From an uncultured Eubacteriales bacterium (GTDB lineage: Bacteria > Bacillota_I > Bacilli_A > RF39 > UBA660), in contig ONXO01000005.1 in the NCBI GenBank assembly GCA_900321795.1, positions 1 to 6,628 on the forward strand: a stretch of 6,628 nucleotides of DNA. Direction: 5' to 3'. Below are positions 6,628 to 6,628 of the stretch, one piece after another; the stretch's first letter is position 1, and every line of letters begins with the position of its first letter. A program made the translations under genes and the position numbers. Under the pieces are notes generated by a model, which did not search any database, was not told where the DNA came from, and saw only the letters and a program-made list of their open reading frames with translations.

Positions 6628-6628
6628 T

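Overview
The window is an AT-rich stretch in which every supported gene lies on the minus strand, so it reads from right to left. Low GC, strong AGGAGG-type ribosome binding sites, the normal genetic code (TGG for Trp, no in-frame TGA) and compact intergenic gaps point to a low-GC Firmicute or Mollicutes-related bacterium, possibly one of the uncultured gut Bacilli. That placement is inference, because no ribosomal or other marker gene is present.

In order of transcription the layout is: (1) the 3' part of a transglutaminase-like cysteine-protease-fold gene whose start lies beyond the right edge (5926-6627); (2) a short gap holding a terminator hairpin and an extended -10 promoter (5813-5925); (3) a gene for a 212-residue membrane-anchored extracellular protein (5174-5812), overlapping by 11 bases (4) a gene for a 1288-residue, very cysteine-rich secreted protein with no wall anchor of its own (1318-5184); (5) a second gap with the same terminator-plus-promoter arrangement (1240-1317); (6) a 215-residue protein with a single N-terminal membrane segment, a pilin-like layout and a C-terminal InlB-B-repeat-like domain (592-1239); (7) the 5' part of a cpaB/rcpC-like gene (1-534), cut by the left edge.

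CpaB with a pseudopilin-like protein suggests the beginning of a Tad/Flp (type IVc) pilus locus that continues to the left, where the ATPase and platform genes would be expected. The 212-residue and 1288-residue proteins form a tight two-gene operon of a membrane stalk and a large disulfide-rich exoprotein. A role as adhesin or envelope partner of the pilus is an inference from neighbourhood. The large protein is the most unusual item here: about fifty cysteines, a perfect-period 17-residue Cys repeat, a Cys-rich block flanked by helices, and a weak resemblance to thioester domains without the expected glutamine.

No RNA gene, CRISPR array, insertion sequence or origin was seen. No stretch of more than 300 bases lacks a gene.
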